Below, piece after piece: positions 35,770-44,488 of a DNA stretch of 56,327 bases. Positions within the stretch are counted from its first letter, which is position 1. Each line of letters begins with the position of its first letter. The DNA is taken from contig CACZGM010000005.1 in the NCBI GenBank assembly GCA_902780695.1, positions 1 through 56,327 of the forward strand, in the 5' to 3' direction. The notes beneath the pieces were generated by a model. It saw nothing but the letters and a program-made list of their open reading frames with translations. It was not told where the DNA came from and searched no databases. Position numbers and translations under genes: made by a program. This DNA is from an uncultured Ruminococcus sp. GTDB lineage: Bacteria; Bacillota; Clostridia; Oscillospirales; Ruminococcaceae.

Positions 35770-37014
35770 CTACATCTTGAAAAGCGAAAACAGCGTTCGG
35801 ATATGCTCATAGAATGTAGCCTTTACGCTCTTTCCGTCCTTCTTCACATTTATTCTGTCAGATGTTTCGGGATCAACGCTGCACTCGTTCAGTTTCTCCA
35901 AAACATCATCGGCGCTCAATAATCCTTTTTCAAGCAACCGCGCCGCAAGCTCAACAGACAGGGTGTGACGGTTGACAGCTTCAATTATTTTTATAACGGT
36001 ATCGCGGTTTTTATCGGCATTGGAATACAGTTTGCTGAATAGTTCAAAAAGACTATCAATGTCGAAAATCTCATTAAGCGAATATGTATAACCGCAGTCG
36101 AAATAACTTCGTGTCGTGAATATCACTTTGCATTTGTATTTCATCACGACATCAAGCAGTTCCTCGTCAGATGCCGTTGTATCAAAGTTGTCGATCACAA
36201 TCAAAGTATCATCTTTGAGCGAGCGCAGATAACGGTTATGACGCTTGAACTTTTCGTCGTCGGTATCTTCCGGACGATCATCGGAAAAACCAATATCGGC
36301 AATAAGATTTTTCAGATCGGTGTCGTAGTAGAAATAAAGAATGTTTGTAAAGTCTTTTCTGTACTCTCTCGCAAACGCTTTCACGAATTCGCTCTTACCA
36401 ATGCCGCCCACACCGTTCACGAACACTTTATTGTTTTCGGACAGTATATCGTGCAGCTCCTCAAGCTCTTTATTTCTTCCCGAAAAATGCTTGCACGGTG
36501 CAGGAATCTCTGCACCAAAAATACGCTCGGAAACGATAGGCGACAGCACACCGGAAGATGTATGCTTTTCAATTATTTTTGTATCACGGGTAACGAACGG
36601 GCGGGACATTGCGAATAACAGAATGTTGCAGATGAACTCAACGGCTTCGGATTTGTTCGCGCAGGGATAATAACCGAGCAATTCTTTTTTGAAATCATCG
36701 GATATGCTCACATCATTAAGGACGAGATCGTGCAGGGCTTTCGTGAGATTATTATAATCGTTGATTTGCGGAATTATGGATTTGCTGAAATTACGCATCA
36801 AATTATCCGCTTTATCATCAGCGCCGTAATACTTTATGATAGCAGAGCTTAACGGCTTTAATCCGCGCAGCCAGCGGTTAGATAATCCCGCATTGAAAAA
36901 GAACAGATTTGTCCTTGCATAATCGTCAAAGAGAAATTCAAGAAATTCCACTTGATTCAGAGTAGCACTATCTAATATCGTTCTGCACACGGAACTGAAA
37001 TCGCATCTATCCAT
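35770..37014 (-). CDS. NB-ARC/STAND NTPase, N-terminal part (ends at premature TAG)
   Basis: A 414-residue product starting at an ATG behind GAGGTGAGATAA. Residues 1-160 form an uncharacterised helical domain (NAGLSNRWLRGLKPLSSAII), possibly the effector. The NB-ARC module follows: P-loop GVGGIGKSE (201-209), Walker B LIVIDNFD (271-278), sensor KVIFTTRS (296-303) and a winged-helix start. The frame then meets TAG at 35770 and goes on in frame into a TPR region, for a combined 759-codon gene. STAND proteins of this design occur in bacterial immunity and as regulators; here the gene is cargo of a mobile element. Whether the stop abolishes function, is read through, or is a sequence error cannot be told. 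Confidence 0.82.
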   Translation of the reverse strand: MDRCDFSSVCRTILDSATLNQVEFLEFLFDDYARTNLFFFNAGLSNRWLRGLKPLSSAIIKYYGADDKADNLMRNFSKSIIPQINDYNNLTKALHDLVLNDVSISDDFKKELLGYYPCANKSEAVEFICNILLFAMSRPFVTRDTKIIEKHTSSGVLSPIVSERIFGAEIPAPCKHFSGRNKELEELHDILSENNKVFVNGVGGIGKSEFVKAFAREYRKDFTNILYFYYDTDLKNLIADIGFSDDRPEDTDDEKFKRHNRYLRSLKDDTLIVIDNFDTTASDEELLDVVMKYKCKVIFTTRSYFDCGYTYSLNEIFDIDSLFELFSKLYSNADKNRDTVIKIIEAVNRHTLSVELAARLLEKGLLSADDVLEKLNECSVDPETSDRINVKKDGKSVKATFYEHIRTLFSLFKM

Positions 37015-37125
37015 TTATCTCACCTCGCTGCAACTATCAACTTATACCATTATAGCACAACAGACATAGAAAATCAATCAAAAGTTATGGGACAAGGAAA
37101 TGTATTTTTTCAGATTGGAGGATCA

Positions 37126-37353
37126 ATGATCAGAAATGAACTTACGAATACCGCCGTAGATAGCAATAACACAACATCTGCGGCAACGGAAACAACACTT
37201 ACAGGGGAGCAGAAACAGGCTCTTGTCACGGCAATGAAAATCGCTTATTACAGGGATTTTTATAAGCGTGGCATTATTACCGCCGACCAGCTTGAACAGC
37301 TTCTCGCAATGCAGAAAGAATATATAGCGGACGATAATAAGCCCGCTGCATAA
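37126..37353 (+). CDS. Small SHOCT-like protein preceding the recombinase
   Basis: A 75-residue protein. The ATG at 37126 has TTGGAGGATCA just before it; a frame start at 37087 has no ribosome site. The C-terminal half (ALVTAMKIAYYRDFYKRGII, then ADQLEQLLAMQKEY) resembles the short SHOCT helix-loop-helix found in many small clostridial proteins encoded next to recombinases. It may be a directionality or recruitment factor for the serine recombinase 130 bases downstream; this rests on position only. Confidence 0.7.
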   Translation: MIRNELTNTAVDSNNTTSAATETTLTGEQKQALVTAMKIAYYRDFYKRGIITADQLEQLLAMQKEYIADDNKPAA

Positions 37354-37483
37354 CTCAAAATAAAAATTAGACAATAAAAATATCCCCTTGCAAGCAAAAA
37401 TACCACTTGACAAAGTTGCTTTAAAGGAGTAAAATATACTTGCAGGGGGATTTGTGTCCCCGATAAATGGGGGAAGGAGGAAA

Positions 37484-39109
37484 ATGAACACTAAAACAAA
37501 AGTCGCTGCATATTGCAGAGTTTCAACAGATTGCGAAGACCAGCTTAATTCGCTATCCGTCCAGATCGGATACTTCACCGAGTACATCAGCAATCAGGAA
37601 GATTGGGAGCTTATCGAAGTTTATTACGATGAAGGCATTACCGGAACTTCGACAAAAAAGCGTGACGGTTTCAATCGTATGATCGCAGACTGTGAAGCCG
37701 GAAAGATACAGCTTATCCTTACAAAAGAAGTATCGCGCTTTGCAAGAAATACTGTTGACACCCTAACCTACACCCGTAAGCTTACAGACTTGCATATCCG
37801 TATCATTTTTATGAATGACGGTATTGACACAAACGACAAGGACGGCGAGCTCCGCTTATCCATTATGGCGAGCATAGCGCAGGAGGAATCCCGTAAAATG
37901 TCCGAGCGTTTAAAGTGGGGTATGAAACGCCGTATGGAAAATGGTCAAGTTCTCGGCTGTGGTCGCATCTATGGATTCAAGGTCATTGACGGGAAACTCG
38001 AAATCGTTCCGAAGGAAGCGGAAATCGTCAAGGATATATATAATATGTATCTGTATGACGGTATGGGTTCAACCGCTATTGCACACGAATTAGACAACAG
38101 AGGTATTCCTACATTAAAAAACAGAGTATGGAGTTCGCAGCTCATTCTTAAAATACTGAAAAATGAGAAGTATTGTGGTGATCTTACGCAGTGGAAGGTA
38201 TATAAGCCCAATGTTCTCTCCGATAAGATGCTTACAAATCGTGGCGATAATCCGGACGCACCGCTCATAACCGTCAAAAATCATCACGAACCTATTATTT
38301 CAAAGGAAATGTGGGAACAGGTTCAGGCTGAATTAGCAAGAAGAAGCAATCTTGCTATGTTAGGCAAAAAGCATTCACACAATTTCTGGCTCAGTGGTAA
38401 GATCCAATGCGGCAAATGCGGATACAGCTATGTTCGCTGTAGTTCTTCCCAAAAGAAATTTCGCGCTGTAAGCTGCCGCAACAGAATCGCGTACGGCAAA
38501 GAAAGGCGTTCTGCGCCTAACGGAGAACTCGTCGGCTGTGACAATCATTCCGTAGACGAACGAATTGTTATTAAAGCTATGGAATCAATTGTCTCTCAGA
38601 TGAGCGAACTTCGCTTATTGCTTGAACAGGAAATGCTCTCGGAAGTCAGGAGACTTGAAAAGTGCAAAAAAGATTTTGACCCTGCACCTTTGAGGGCTGA
38701 AATCGAAAGCTACGAAAATAAAAAGCGCAAGGCAATTGACCTTGTACTTGACGGGCTTATATCAAAGGATGACCTGACTAAGCAGACTACATTCTATGAC
38801 AGCGAGATAGTAAGACTGACGGAAGAAATCACTAAATTGCAGAACGTAGCTGAAAACCAGCGCAATCAGCTTTCGGAAATTGAAAAGGCAATTGAGTATA
38901 TCGGAAAGTTATCTGACACCGATACGGACGGTGACAATAAGGAACTCTACCGCTCGATGATAAATAAAATCATAGTTCCGGAGTATCCGGTTTTGCAGAT
39001 TTTTCTCAACGGTGTTCCGTTTGCCTATAAGGTAGTCTATTCCGTTAAAAACGTGCCGTTAGCAGGCATCTTTGACATCACTATCGACACTTGCGAAGTG
39101 ATGTCATAA
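37484..39109 (+). CDS. Large serine recombinase (TnpX/TndX type)
   Basis: A 541-residue site-specific recombinase that inserts and excises the element through a serine-DNA bond. The resolvase domain opens with KVAAYCRVSTD, catalytic Ser14, and includes LTKEVSRFARN and IMASIAQEESRKMSER. The recombinase domain follows (about 165-300), then a zinc ribbon (IQCGKCGYSYVRC with later cysteines) and a coiled coil (about 375-480). I start at the ATG at 37484 with AAGGAGGAAA upstream; a GTG at 37454 is less likely. It is full length for the family. Confidence 0.95.
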   Translation: MNTKTKVAAYCRVSTDCEDQLNSLSVQIGYFTEYISNQEDWELIEVYYDEGITGTSTKKRDGFNRMIADCEAGKIQLILTKEVSRFARNTVDTLTYTRKLTDLHIRIIFMNDGIDTNDKDGELRLSIMASIAQEESRKMSERLKWGMKRRMENGQVLGCGRIYGFKVIDGKLEIVPKEAEIVKDIYNMYLYDGMGSTAIAHELDNRGIPTLKNRVWSSQLILKILKNEKYCGDLTQWKVYKPNVLSDKMLTNRGDNPDAPLITVKNHHEPIISKEMWEQVQAELARRSNLAMLGKKHSHNFWLSGKIQCGKCGYSYVRCSSSQKKFRAVSCRNRIAYGKERRSAPNGELVGCDNHSVDERIVIKAMESIVSQMSELRLLLEQEMLSEVRRLEKCKKDFDPAPLRAEIESYENKKRKAIDLVLDGLISKDDLTKQTTFYDSEIVRLTEEITKLQNVAENQRNQLSEIEKAIEYIGKLSDTDTDGDNKELYRSMINKIIVPEYPVLQIFLNGVPFAYKVVYSVKNVPLAGIFDITIDTCEVMS

Positions 39110-39348
39110 AACATTATTTCGACAACGATAGGTAGAGCTTGTTTATTATGCTGTTCATCTGAAAATCCTCCAAAGTATGGTGTTGATATTTGACAGATGT
39201 GCGCCTAATCTTGGTCGTTATTTGGTCGTTATTGTTACAAATACATACGTCAAATGACCACAAGCTACGAAAGTTGGAATGCCACAAAGCCGTATTATAA
39301 GCGAATTTCCTTGAATATGCCTAAAAACGCAAAAAGCGCAAAGGTCAA

Positions 39349-39371
39349 TTCAAGTCCAGTAACAGGAGCCA
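39349..39371 (+). other. tRNA-3'-end-like sequence, candidate attachment site
   Basis: The 23 bases read like a tRNA T-loop (TTCAAGT), 3' stem, discriminator base and CCA. The preceding bases do not form the matching T-stem, so this is not a tRNA gene. It lies just beyond the integrase stop, where attachment sites are normally found. Confidence 0.55.
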
Positions 39372-39382
39372 GCATATTTTGT

Positions 39383-39413
39383 GCTCGAACCCGCTTATAA
39401 TGCGGGTTCGAGC
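39383..39413. terminator. Perfect 12-bp hairpin between converging recombinase genes
   Basis: GCTCGAACCCGC and GCGGGTTCGAGC flank TTATAAT, followed by a T-rich sequence. It may be a bidirectional terminator or part of the recombination site. Confidence 0.6.
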
Positions 39414-39470
39414 CATTTTATATTTAAGTAAAAAATGCCGTTTGGCTCTTGTTTGTCCCTTGTCCGCGAA

Positions 39471-40685
39471 TCATGCAATTTTGATGTTGTTTTTCGGGAA
39501 TTTGGTGCCGATAGGTAAGACCTCTGCGACAGCGTCCATTGCTCTTGCTTGTGCCGACTGGAACGTATGCAGATAAATCTGTAAAGTTGTCGTCGGAGTT
39601 GAATGTCCTAAACAGCTCTGAACTGTCTTAACATCAACGCCCGCGTTCACAAGTAAAGATGCGTTCAAATGTCGCATGGAGTGATTTGATACATAACGCA
39701 TGCCCGTCCGGTCGCAGAACTTGTGGAAGAAGTGCGAGGGTGCGGCTCTGCACAAATAATCACCGTTCCATTTGGTGAATATACGATCGGTCTCGATCCA
39801 TTGAGTACCGAGCTTTTCGCGCTGTGCGTTCTGCAAGTTTTTCCATTTCACAAGGCAGTCCATAACGCCCTGCGGTACTTTCAGACTGCGGATACTTGAC
39901 GCGGCCTTGGGTGTATCGGTGTAGATTCCCTTTTCTTTGGTATAAAGGCTGGTGCGCTTGACGGAGAGCACATTTGCGTCGAAGTCGATGTCCTTCCACT
40001 CCAGACCGAGCAATTCTCCGAGACGAAAGCCGGTATAAATTGCAACAGTATAGAAGCAAACAAACATATAGTTTTCTTCCGGCTCCTGTTCAAAGAGTTC
40101 AAGCAGCCGCTGCGCTTCCTCGACAGAATAAAAATCCTTTTCCGGCGTGACGACTTTCGGGATCGTGACATTTTTGCAGGGATTTTCCTTGATGATCTGC
40201 ATTTTTACTGCATAATCGCAAATCGTTGAGACGAACGATTTATACAGTTTGATCGTTTTCGTGGACAGCTTCCCCCCGTGCTTTTTCGGGGTGTCGAAGC
40301 GCTCGCATTCCGTGAGATCGACGATAAACTTCTGAATGTGGTGCGGTGTGAGCTTGTCCATTCGGATATGTCCGAGTGCCTTGTAAATGCGCGGTGTCAT
40401 GTTTTCGTAACCCGCGATTGTACCGGCTTTCAGACGAATGTACGCATACTCCTTGAACCACTGCTTGGCGAAGTCCTCGAATTTTATCGTGCAGACGGTG
40501 TTCCCGCCCATGCACTCTTCTTCAAAGATAAAAGCCTGACGCTGCAATTCTTTCTCGATCTGTTTTTTCGTCATGCCCGGTTCGGGCTTCCACGTTTTGT
40601 ACTGGCTGACCTGTCTGCAGTGTGCGTCGTACCCGCACGAGACCTTTATACGATAAGAGTTTCCTCTTTTGCTGATTGATGCCAT
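39471..40685 (-). CDS. Tyrosine site-specific integrase
   Basis: A 404-residue phage/ICE-type integrase. The N-terminal arm-binding domain (1-60), core-binding domain (about 70-165) and catalytic domain (about 180-390) are all present. Catalytic residues are visible: Arg in TGFRLGELLGLEW, the HxxR box in SNHSMRHLNASLLV, the later histidine in LGHSTPTTTLQIY and the tyrosine nucleophile in that last motif. The start follows AAGGAGGAATAAACC. It is closely related along its length to the integrase at the left edge of the window and ends 100 bases from a tRNA-like attachment sequence. Confidence 0.95.
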   Translation of the reverse strand: MASISKRGNSYRIKVSCGYDAHCRQVSQYKTWKPEPGMTKKQIEKELQRQAFIFEEECMGGNTVCTIKFEDFAKQWFKEYAYIRLKAGTIAGYENMTPRIYKALGHIRMDKLTPHHIQKFIVDLTECERFDTPKKHGGKLSTKTIKLYKSFVSTICDYAVKMQIIKENPCKNVTIPKVVTPEKDFYSVEEAQRLLELFEQEPEENYMFVCFYTVAIYTGFRLGELLGLEWKDIDFDANVLSVKRTSLYTKEKGIYTDTPKAASSIRSLKVPQGVMDCLVKWKNLQNAQREKLGTQWIETDRIFTKWNGDYLCRAAPSHFFHKFCDRTGMRYVSNHSMRHLNASLLVNAGVDVKTVQSCLGHSTPTTTLQIYLHTFQSAQARAMDAVAEVLPIGTKFPKNNIKIA

Positions 40686-40866
40686 GGTTTATTCCTCCTT
40701 CAATAAACCGCAGCACTTATCTGTACTTATTATTTTACACATTAAAGCGTGATTTGTCAAGTGGTTCGAGAAATTTTTTGTTACTGGATCCCCGAATCCG
40801 AGACTTGTAACAAGCGCAGATGGCTTAGTGATGCGGCTTTTCATCATTTCATTGCTTGTTTTTTCT

Positions 40867-41055
40867 TTATGCAGACTTCACATCTTCGGGTACATAACCG
40901 AACACTGACTTGTACAAAGCCTGCTCGTCGATCAGATATTTCTTTCCCGCCATAAAGCACGGGAGCTGACCGGATTTGCACATCTGACGTACACGGTATT
41001 CCGTGAGACCCTCGATAAGTTTAGCCGCTTCTTTAATCGTAAGTATTCTTCTCAT
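40867..41055 (-). CDS. Excisionase-like MerR/HTH_17 DNA-binding protein
   Basis: A 62-residue protein starting at the ATG at 41055 behind AAGGAGGAAAAGGA; the longer frame upstream is not supported. It is a winged helix-turn-helix: LTIKEAAKLIEGLTEYRVRQ, MCKSGQLPCFMAGKKYLIDE, the layout of excisionase-family proteins that read a helix and insert a wing. It lies upstream of the integrase on the same strand, and so is probably the directionality factor for excision. Confidence 0.88.
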   Translation of the reverse strand: MRRILTIKEAAKLIEGLTEYRVRQMCKSGQLPCFMAGKKYLIDEQALYKSVFGYVPEDVKSA

Positions 41056-41188
41056 TCCTTTTCCTCCTTGAATTTCATTGTCATGTATATTTATCTGTTT
41101 TTCTGTAAGTATGTATTGCCGCGAAGGCCATAGCAAATCTACGGCGGCACGCCTCCGAATATGTTGTGCATGGACTTCCACCTACTTT

Positions 41189-41557
41189 TTATCCGCGCCC
41201 GCGACTGCGGTGCTTTTTCTGCACTGTAGGTTTCTGTGCAGGGCTCTCCTTCTCCGGTTCGTCCTGCTTTTGTACAGGTTCCGGAGCTTTCGGTTTCGGT
41301 ACGTCACGTTTCTGAGCTGGAATCGTCTGAGCCTGTGTCTGTACTGGTTTTTCTTGTACAGGATTATTCGGCGGGGTCTCCTGCTGCGCTTTCTTTTCAA
41401 CGATCAGTTTGCTGATGTAGTCACCATACGATAACTCCAGATAGGTTGCGGTGATCTCACGAAGCGCCTTGATAAGATAATCCTTGTCGGGCTTGGATAA
41501 AGAATTTTCAAATATTTTGAAAATTCGTGCAAGATGTCGGGTTAAGCGTTTCTGCAG
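41189..41557 (-). pseudogene. C-terminal remnant of an unrecognised element protein
   Basis: The frame ending at the TAA (41189-41191) is open for 122 codons back to a TAG at 41558-41560, but contains no usable start codon. It encodes a helical section (KPDKDYLIKALREITATYLE, LSYGDYISKLIVEKK) and a tail of about 65 residues rich in Pro, Gln, Glu and Lys, ending in a basic HRSRGRG. Codon use fits a real coding sequence. It is probably the 3' end of a larger replication or mobilization gene lost with the rest of the element. I do not recognise the family. Confidence 0.55.
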
Positions 41558-42421
41558 CTACTGGAGTTGTATATTTTTACATCGGTGTCGGCTTTCTTGA
41601 CCTGCCGTAAATGCTTCAGATAATTTATCCCTTCATAATAAGGGAACGAAAATACCGAAAACGTAAGGCATAATGCACCAACTATTTTAACTTTGCTGAA
41701 CATTTCGTATGATCTGACAGGCAAAGGCTTTTTCACTTGCGGCGTTTGGTGATTATTGCCCCGGCGTTGGCTTTATGATTATCAGGGTTTGAATGCCGGA
41801 TTTATACTTCTCTCTATAGTAAGGGAAAATAAACTTAGAAAATTGCGGTAGTTTCACAGAACTTTCATTTTAAATCTCTGTTCTGACTAAATGGCGGTAG
41901 CGTTACTTGTATAGATGTGACATAGCGATACAGATGATGAGACTCCGGTGATTTATCAAGAGATGTCCATTGACGGATCAACACGCCCCTTCATTACGAG
42001 GGACAAAAATATAGAAATTATCGGGTACTTCACACAATTTTCAAAACAAATCTCCGTTTTGACTAATGAGAGGGTCAGTCAATTGTGCATAAGTGACATC
42101 AGACTTAACATCATTCGGGTGTCAGTAGATATATCTGACGTGAGCGGAGATGTGTTTGCAGACTAACGATGTTTCTGATTTGCAACTGACGAACATAAAA
42201 ACAACTGCCCTCATATATAAGGATAAATATCTGCCGATTTTAAAGGGTGATTTGAAAATTAATGTGTCTATTATTGAATTTTCATCTATCCTTAACATAA
42301 TGGGTGCTCGTTTCCGGGAGATAGGTATCATTTTTGCCAAACGTAGAAAAGTCCTCTATTGCATTTCTTTCGTATTTGTGATATTATATAACAACAATAT
42401 AGATAATAAGAGGTCAACTGT
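41558..42421. other. 864-base gene-free stretch with degenerate repeats
   Basis: I find no gene with a ribosome site. A 64-residue frame at 41542-41736 has a hydrophobic segment but no supporting signals. Two diverged copies of an AT-rich sequence occupy 41806-42070. It probably marks the eroded outer edge of the element. Confidence 0.5.
41806..42070 (+). repeat. Two diverged direct repeats of about 75 bases
   Basis: Copy one spans 41821-41892 and copy two 41999-42070. Shared landmarks in the same order are AGGGA-AAAA, TAGAAA, CGG-TA, TTCACA, TTTTC, AAATCTC-GTT and TGACTAA. Confidence 0.5.
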
Positions 42422-43339
42422 ATGAAAAAATACCTTATTATAGGCACAGGAGGCACGGGCGGACCGATAGGCGCCTGCCTCGCAAATGCGGGAAAAGATG
42501 TTACATTTATTGCGCGGGGAGATAATCTGGACGCTATTAAAAAACGCGGGTTAAGAGTGATACGCCCGGATGATGAGTTCACGCTTACTCATCTCAAAGC
42601 CTTTGATCTCGGGAGCTATTGCGGTCAACCCGATGTTATCTTTGTTTGTGTAAAGAGCTATTCGCTTGAAGCTATAATACCTGATCTTCAGCGTATCTCG
42701 GGCAGGGGTACGATCATTATTCCGATACTGAATGTATTTGGAACGGGCGGTATGCTGCAGAAATTTTTTCCGGATACTCTTGTTACAGACGGCTGTGTCT
42801 ATGTTGCTGCAAAAATAAAAGAGCCGGGCTGCATACAGATGTACGGAGATATCATGCAAGTGATCTTTGGAGTACGCAATAAAGCTGAATACAGAAACGA
42901 GCTGAAAGAGATCGAAGCCGATCTGAATGAAAGTGGTATTGTGGGAATACTTTCCGACAATATAGCAAGGGACGCACTGCTCAAATTCTCTTATGTTTCT
43001 CCGCAGGGAGCCTGTGGTCTGTACTATGATGTTCCTGCCGGTGAAATACAGAAGCCCGGAGAGATACGAGACTGTTTCGCGGGGCTTGTACACGAGATAG
43101 ATACTATCGCAGATGCAATGGATATACACTTTGCCGAAGATATTGTAAAGCGTAATATTGATATACTCGATACTCTTGTTCCATCGGCAACCACGTCGCT
43201 GCAAAGAGACATAGCCGCCGGGAATTTATCGGAGATAGACGGTCTTATCTACGAAGTCGTAAGACTTGCGGATAAGTATAATGTCGAAGCTCCGATATAC
43301 AGGAAGATCGCGGCTGCTCTTAAAGAAAAGCTCGCATAA
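42422..43339 (+). CDS. Ketopantoate reductase (PanE/ApbA)-family oxidoreductase
   Basis: A 305-residue NAD(P)H-dependent reductase. The N-terminal Rossmann motif is IIGTGGTGGPIGACLANAG (about 6-24), and FVCVKSYSLEAII matches the conserved lysine-bearing loop; the C-terminal helical domain (about 175-300) holds the second family lysine region. True PanE reduces 2-dehydropantoate for coenzyme A synthesis, but many clostridial paralogues with this layout act on other 2-oxo acids. It starts after AAGAGGTCAACTGT, stands alone between the element remnant and the sulfur locus, and ends in its own terminator. Confidence 0.85.
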   Translation: MKKYLIIGTGGTGGPIGACLANAGKDVTFIARGDNLDAIKKRGLRVIRPDDEFTLTHLKAFDLGSYCGQPDVIFVCVKSYSLEAIIPDLQRISGRGTIIIPILNVFGTGGMLQKFFPDTLVTDGCVYVAAKIKEPGCIQMYGDIMQVIFGVRNKAEYRNELKEIEADLNESGIVGILSDNIARDALLKFSYVSPQGACGLYYDVPAGEIQKPGEIRDCFAGLVHEIDTIADAMDIHFAEDIVKRNIDILDTLVPSATTSLQRDIAAGNLSEIDGLIYEVVRLADKYNVEAPIYRKIAAALKEKLA

Positions 43340-43352
43340 TAGTTTTCTAATA

Positions 43353-43385
43353 AACGCACAGCCGTCAACTGTGCGTTTTTTTATT
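43353..43385 (+). terminator. Intrinsic terminator of the PanE-like gene
   Basis: AACGCACAG (43353-43361) and CTGTGCGTT (43369-43377) form a nine-base stem followed by a T run. Confidence 0.9.
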
Positions 43386-43419
43386 TCATGAAATATTGAA
43401 GTCATTTCGCTTTTTCATC

Positions 43420-43482
43420 TTGACATCACTGTCGCCTTGTGCTATAATATAACATACTATATCTATATGTATTATATGTTAT
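43420..43482 (+). promoter_or_regulatory. cysE promoter with overlapping palindromic operator
   Basis: Perfect consensus: TTGACA (43420-43425), 17 bases, TATAAT (43443-43448). Immediately downstream is TAACATAC-N16-ATATGTTA (43450-43481), containing CATACTATATCTATATG (43453-43469). A protein bound here would block the transcription start. Confidence 0.85.
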
Positions 43483-43513
43483 AGATGATGTCCGAGAAAG
43501 GAACCATACTATC

Positions 43514-44488
43514 ATGCACAAGTTAGAAGAAAACATCAACCACCTTATGCTGAGACTGCTTGAGGATTACGACGGCGGAAAGACTATCGACGAGATCAAG
43601 ACCTTCGATCACCCGGACAAGGAGGTAATTACCGAGATAATCGCAAGCCTTCGTCGTATCATCTTCCCGGGCTATTTCAGAAACAAGTCCTACCGTGTTT
43701 ACACCGTTCGCAACAACATCTCGATGCTTCTCGAGGACGTGATATTCAAGCTGATAAAGCAGATATCCATTGTTCTGCGCTACGACAAGGAGCTCGAAAA
43801 CGCGGACGAGCTCACCCTCGCGGGGATAGCGGAAGGAAAAACGTTCGAGTTTCTCGAAAAGCTTCCGAAGATACGCAAGTACATTGAGACCGACGTTCAG
43901 GCTGCCTACGACGGCGACCCCGCGGCATACAACAAGGATGAGATAATCTATTCATATCCGGGACTATTTGCAATTCTCGTAAACCGCATAGCACACGAGC
44001 TGTGGCTGCTCGGAGTACCGATAATCCCGCGAATGATGACGGAATACGCTCACAGTGAGACAGGTATCGACATACACCCCGGCGCTACGATTGGAAAATA
44101 TTTCTTCATCGACCACGGAACAGGCATCGTCATCGGCGAGACCACCGAGATCGGCGACAACGTGAAGATCTATCAGGGTGTAACTCTCGGTGCGCTGTCC
44201 ACACGCGGAGGTCAGGCTCTCAAAAGTAAAAAGCGTCACCCCACTATTGAGGACAATGTTACTATCTATTCCGGAGCTTCCATTCTCGGCGGCGATACTG
44301 TCATCGGTAAAAATGTCGTTATCGGGGGTAACGCATTCATCACACGCTCAGTTCCCGAGGGCGCAAAAGTCAGTGTTAAAAATCAAGGGCTCCGTTATAA
44401 CTACGATGCTTCCAATCCCGTTCAGAGCGAGAACCCGCCTGTGCAGGAGGTCGATGTTGACGACGAAAGCTGGTTCTACATAATATGA
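43514..44488 (+). CDS. cysE: Serine O-acetyltransferase
   Basis: Transfers acetyl from acetyl-CoA to L-serine, giving O-acetylserine, the acceptor for cysteine synthesis. The 324-residue protein has an N-terminal helical domain (1-180) and a left-handed beta-helix of hexapeptide repeats (about 190-300): [39 protein letters not shown], then [20 protein letters not shown]. The catalytic histidines are in IDIHPG and FIDHG. The long N-terminal domain matches the SAT form seen in Firmicutes and next to encapsulin loci. It has its own strong promoter and overlaps the next gene by four bases, so the two are coupled. The acidic C-terminal tail ends DDESWFYII. Confidence 0.94.
   Translation: MHKLEENINHLMLRLLEDYDGGKTIDEIKTFDHPDKEVITEIIASLRRIIFPGYFRNKSYRVYTVRNNISMLLEDVIFKLIKQISIVLRYDKELENADELTLAGIAEGKTFEFLEKLPKIRKYIETDVQAAYDGDPAAYNKDEIIYSYPGLFAILVNRIAHELWLLGVPIIPRMMTEYAHSETGIDIHPGATIGKYFFIDHGTGIVIGETTEIGDNVKIYQGVTLGALSTRGGQALKSKKRHPTIEDNVTIYSGASILGGDTVIGKNVVIGGNAFITRSVPEGAKVSVKNQGLRYNYDASNPVQSENPPVQEVDVDDESWFYII

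Larger units (their letters stand above)
30018..39109. mobile_element. Integrated mobilizable element with large serine recombinase
   Basis: Sigma factor, ParM/ParR partition pair, candidate oriT, MobC, MobP-type relaxase, a STAND NTPase as accessory gene, a small SHOCT-like protein and a TnpX-type recombinase form a complete mobilizable-element gene set with no conjugation machinery of its own. Exact ends are not resolved: no short direct repeat was identified, and the left edge is placed near the sigma-factor terminator. The presence of ParM/ParR implies an extrachromosomal phase. Confidence 0.55.
39110..39470. other. Junction between two integrated elements, no gene
   Basis: The 361 bases between the serine recombinase and the converging tyrosine integrase contain a tRNA-3'-end-like sequence and a strong hairpin but no credible gene. 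Confidence 0.6.
39349..41557. mobile_element. Remnant of a tyrosine-integrase element
   Basis: A tRNA-like attachment half-site, integrase, excisionase and a 5'-truncated gene lie in the order expected at one end of an integrative element. The rest is missing, and no matching second attachment site was seen. It is probably a deletion remnant. Confidence 0.5.

Noticed and set aside
39383..39413. Possible tRNA gene around the GGTTCGAGC sequence
   Set aside because: It is a simple 12-bp hairpin without D-arm, anticodon arm or acceptor pairing.
41542..41736. A 64-residue frame with a hydrophobic stretch
   Set aside because: It has a GTG start without a ribosome site, and it overlaps the start of a better-supported truncated frame.
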